This document shows, piece after piece, positions 63,224 through 64,000 of a stretch of DNA of 64,000 nt (the first letter of the stretch is position 1; every line of letters starts with the position of its first letter). The translations under genes were made by a program, and so were the position numbers. This DNA comes from Megaustenia siamemsis (lineage: Eukaryota; Mollusca; Gastropoda; Stylommatophora; Ariophantidae). The stretch spans positions 42,613,946-42,677,945 of the forward strand of contig JAVIAB010000139.1 in the NCBI GenBank assembly GCA_032433765.1, in the 5' to 3' direction. The notes under the pieces are model-generated. The model did not search any database and was not told where the DNA came from. It was given only the letters and a program-made list of their open reading frames with translations.

Positions 63224-63289
63224 GTGCTTCGTATCAATTCTGTTGACTGTTTTCCGTGCCATGACATCAACCCTACTAATTATGATTAT

Positions 63290-63510
63290 GGTCGTCCCTC
63301 TGTACGTGGGACAAATTTCTCATGGTAATTATTTTAATTTAATATGTCATTTTCATCACATTTTTATTCATGTATTGCTTACTTATAGCAAAAGTAAAGA
63401 TTTCAGATTAAATACCAAAAACGAATAATAAAAGGAAGAGAATTCTGAGCTGATCAAGGCGACAAGACTATTAAGCTCATTACCGCCCTTGTTCATGTCT
63501 ACGCGTCAGA
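63290..63510. other. Upstream region of the AP-3 delta gene
   Basis: AT-rich at the left, with composition changing toward more GC near 63460. No repeat was recognised after the LINE-D duplication, which ends about 350 bp before the ATG. Confidence 0.4.
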
Positions 63511-63518
63511 TCACATGA
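63511..63518 (+). promoter_or_regulatory. M-box-type E-box upstream of AP3D1
   Basis: TCACATGA, reverse complement of TCATGTGA, the form bound by MITF/TFE-family bHLH-ZIP factors in vertebrates. It lies 119 bp upstream of the ATG, inside an interrupted palindrome (GATCACATGATC). An eight-base match can occur by chance. Confidence 0.35.
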
Positions 63519-63636
63519 TCAACTAAAAAGGAAGACATTTTGAAGGCCCAGAGGCTTGCTGCATCAGGATTTTTGATCACATTGGAGTTGTTCATTTTCA
63601 CTTTTGTAATGCAGAGCTGATCGCAAGGCATCACTT

Positions 63637-63732
63637 ATGGCGCTAAAGAAAGTTAAAGGAACTCTTGAACGAGTTCTAGATAAAAATTTGCAGGACCTTG
63701 TGAGAGGCATTCGGAATCATAAGGAAAATGAG
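63637..63732 (+). CDS. AP3D1: AP-3 complex delta subunit, first coding exon
   Basis: Encodes MALKKVKGTLERVLDKNLQD then LVRGIRNHKENE, followed by the donor GAG/GTTATC in phase 0. This matches the strongly conserved N terminus of AP-3 delta (MALK.VKG..DR.FDKNLQDLVRGIRNHKE.E). AP-3 is the adaptor complex that sorts cargo from endosomes to lysosomes and lysosome-related organelles; delta is one of its two large subunits. The start is the first ATG in the exon context and fits the family start. The remaining exons lie beyond 64000. Confidence 0.93.
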
Positions 63733-64000
63733 GTTATCATCATTGTTGACAATTGCCTGTTATCGATAAGATGTATATAAAATTGGTTAACGCCCCCGCC
63801 GTTGTAAATTTAATCAAATTAAGCAATTAGTTTGTGAGAAAACTTGAAAATGCCCACATTTAATAATATATAGAATGAAATTCATGATTTTATATTTTGC
63901 ATTAATATTAATGAAACAATTTTGCGTCAAATTTTTAGATTTTTGCAAGTGATGGAAGTGAAGTCCCTTTCACTCTTCACTCTACTACCTGACTAATAAT
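63733..64000 (+). other. Start of AP3D1 intron 1
   Basis: AT-rich sequence after the donor site. No second exon (family sequence AKYISQ...) was found before the window ends. Confidence 0.6.

Larger units (their letters stand above)
60864..63275 (-). mobile_element. LINE-D 3' fragment, target of a nested insertion
   Basis: Exact 14-bp duplication CTAATTATGATTAT at 60850-60863 and 63276-63289. The LINE-D sequence itself is only 60864-60947 and 63236-63275: on the + strand TCATGTCTTTTCTCAATCTT on the left and TGTTGACTGTTTTCCGTGCC on the right. Everything between is the next insertion. Confidence 0.93.

Overview
The window looks like animal nuclear DNA, most likely from a mollusc and probably a gastropod. 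It is AT-rich and intron-rich, packed with non-LTR retrotransposon (LINE) fragments, tRNA-headed SINEs and minisatellites, with short exons of conserved animal genes between them. There are no bacterial operons, rRNA genes or CRISPR arrays. The assignment to a group of organisms is inference.

Two host genes can be read on the + strand. The first is an ATG4 cysteine protease of the ATG4C/D type. Nine coding exons run from 2316 to the TAA at 40209-40211: 2316-2399, 8090-8275, 14624-14819, 17267-17343, 24059-24162, 26845-27019, 28703-28779, 35481-35600 and 40023-40211. All junctions are GT/AG and every phase matches. They encode 401 residues with an intact Cys-Asp-His triad and a C-terminal LIR-like FVVL. 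The exon with the start codon is not visible and probably lies upstream. The second gene begins near the right edge: the first coding exon of the AP-3 complex delta subunit (63637-63732), with an M-box-type E-box 119 bp upstream of the ATG. Both genes serve the autophagy/lysosome system, but adjacency alone proves no functional link.

Everything else is mobile or tandem DNA. LINEs fall into two broad types. One has RTE-like reverse transcriptases with a basic C-terminal tail (called A to H here). The other is an RNase H-bearing I/Nimb-like type. Many copies have target-site duplications of 10-14 bp that can be read directly, and several are nested. Loci 20778-21633, 24287-25025, 37027-38318 and 60850-63289 are insertions within insertions. 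SINE1 (tRNA-headed, about 260 bp) and SINE2 (about 270 bp) each share their 3' end with a different LINE type in the window. A solo LTR of about 1.1 kb sits in intron 2 of ATG4.

The most unusual content is the tandem arrays: 27 bp (1593-2288), 34 bp (13371-13700), 23 bp (22060-23567), 21 bp (29400-32432), 31 bp (46150-47720) and 39 bp (51550-55490). The 39-bp array is an in-frame expansion of about 100 copies of a 13-residue piece of a LINE endonuclease, with the rest of the same LINE on both sides. The 21-bp array begins inside the C-terminal coding region of another LINE. Two more arrays begin where a LINE copy stops, and one has a LINE inserted in it. LINE coding sequence therefore appears to be seeding minisatellites here.
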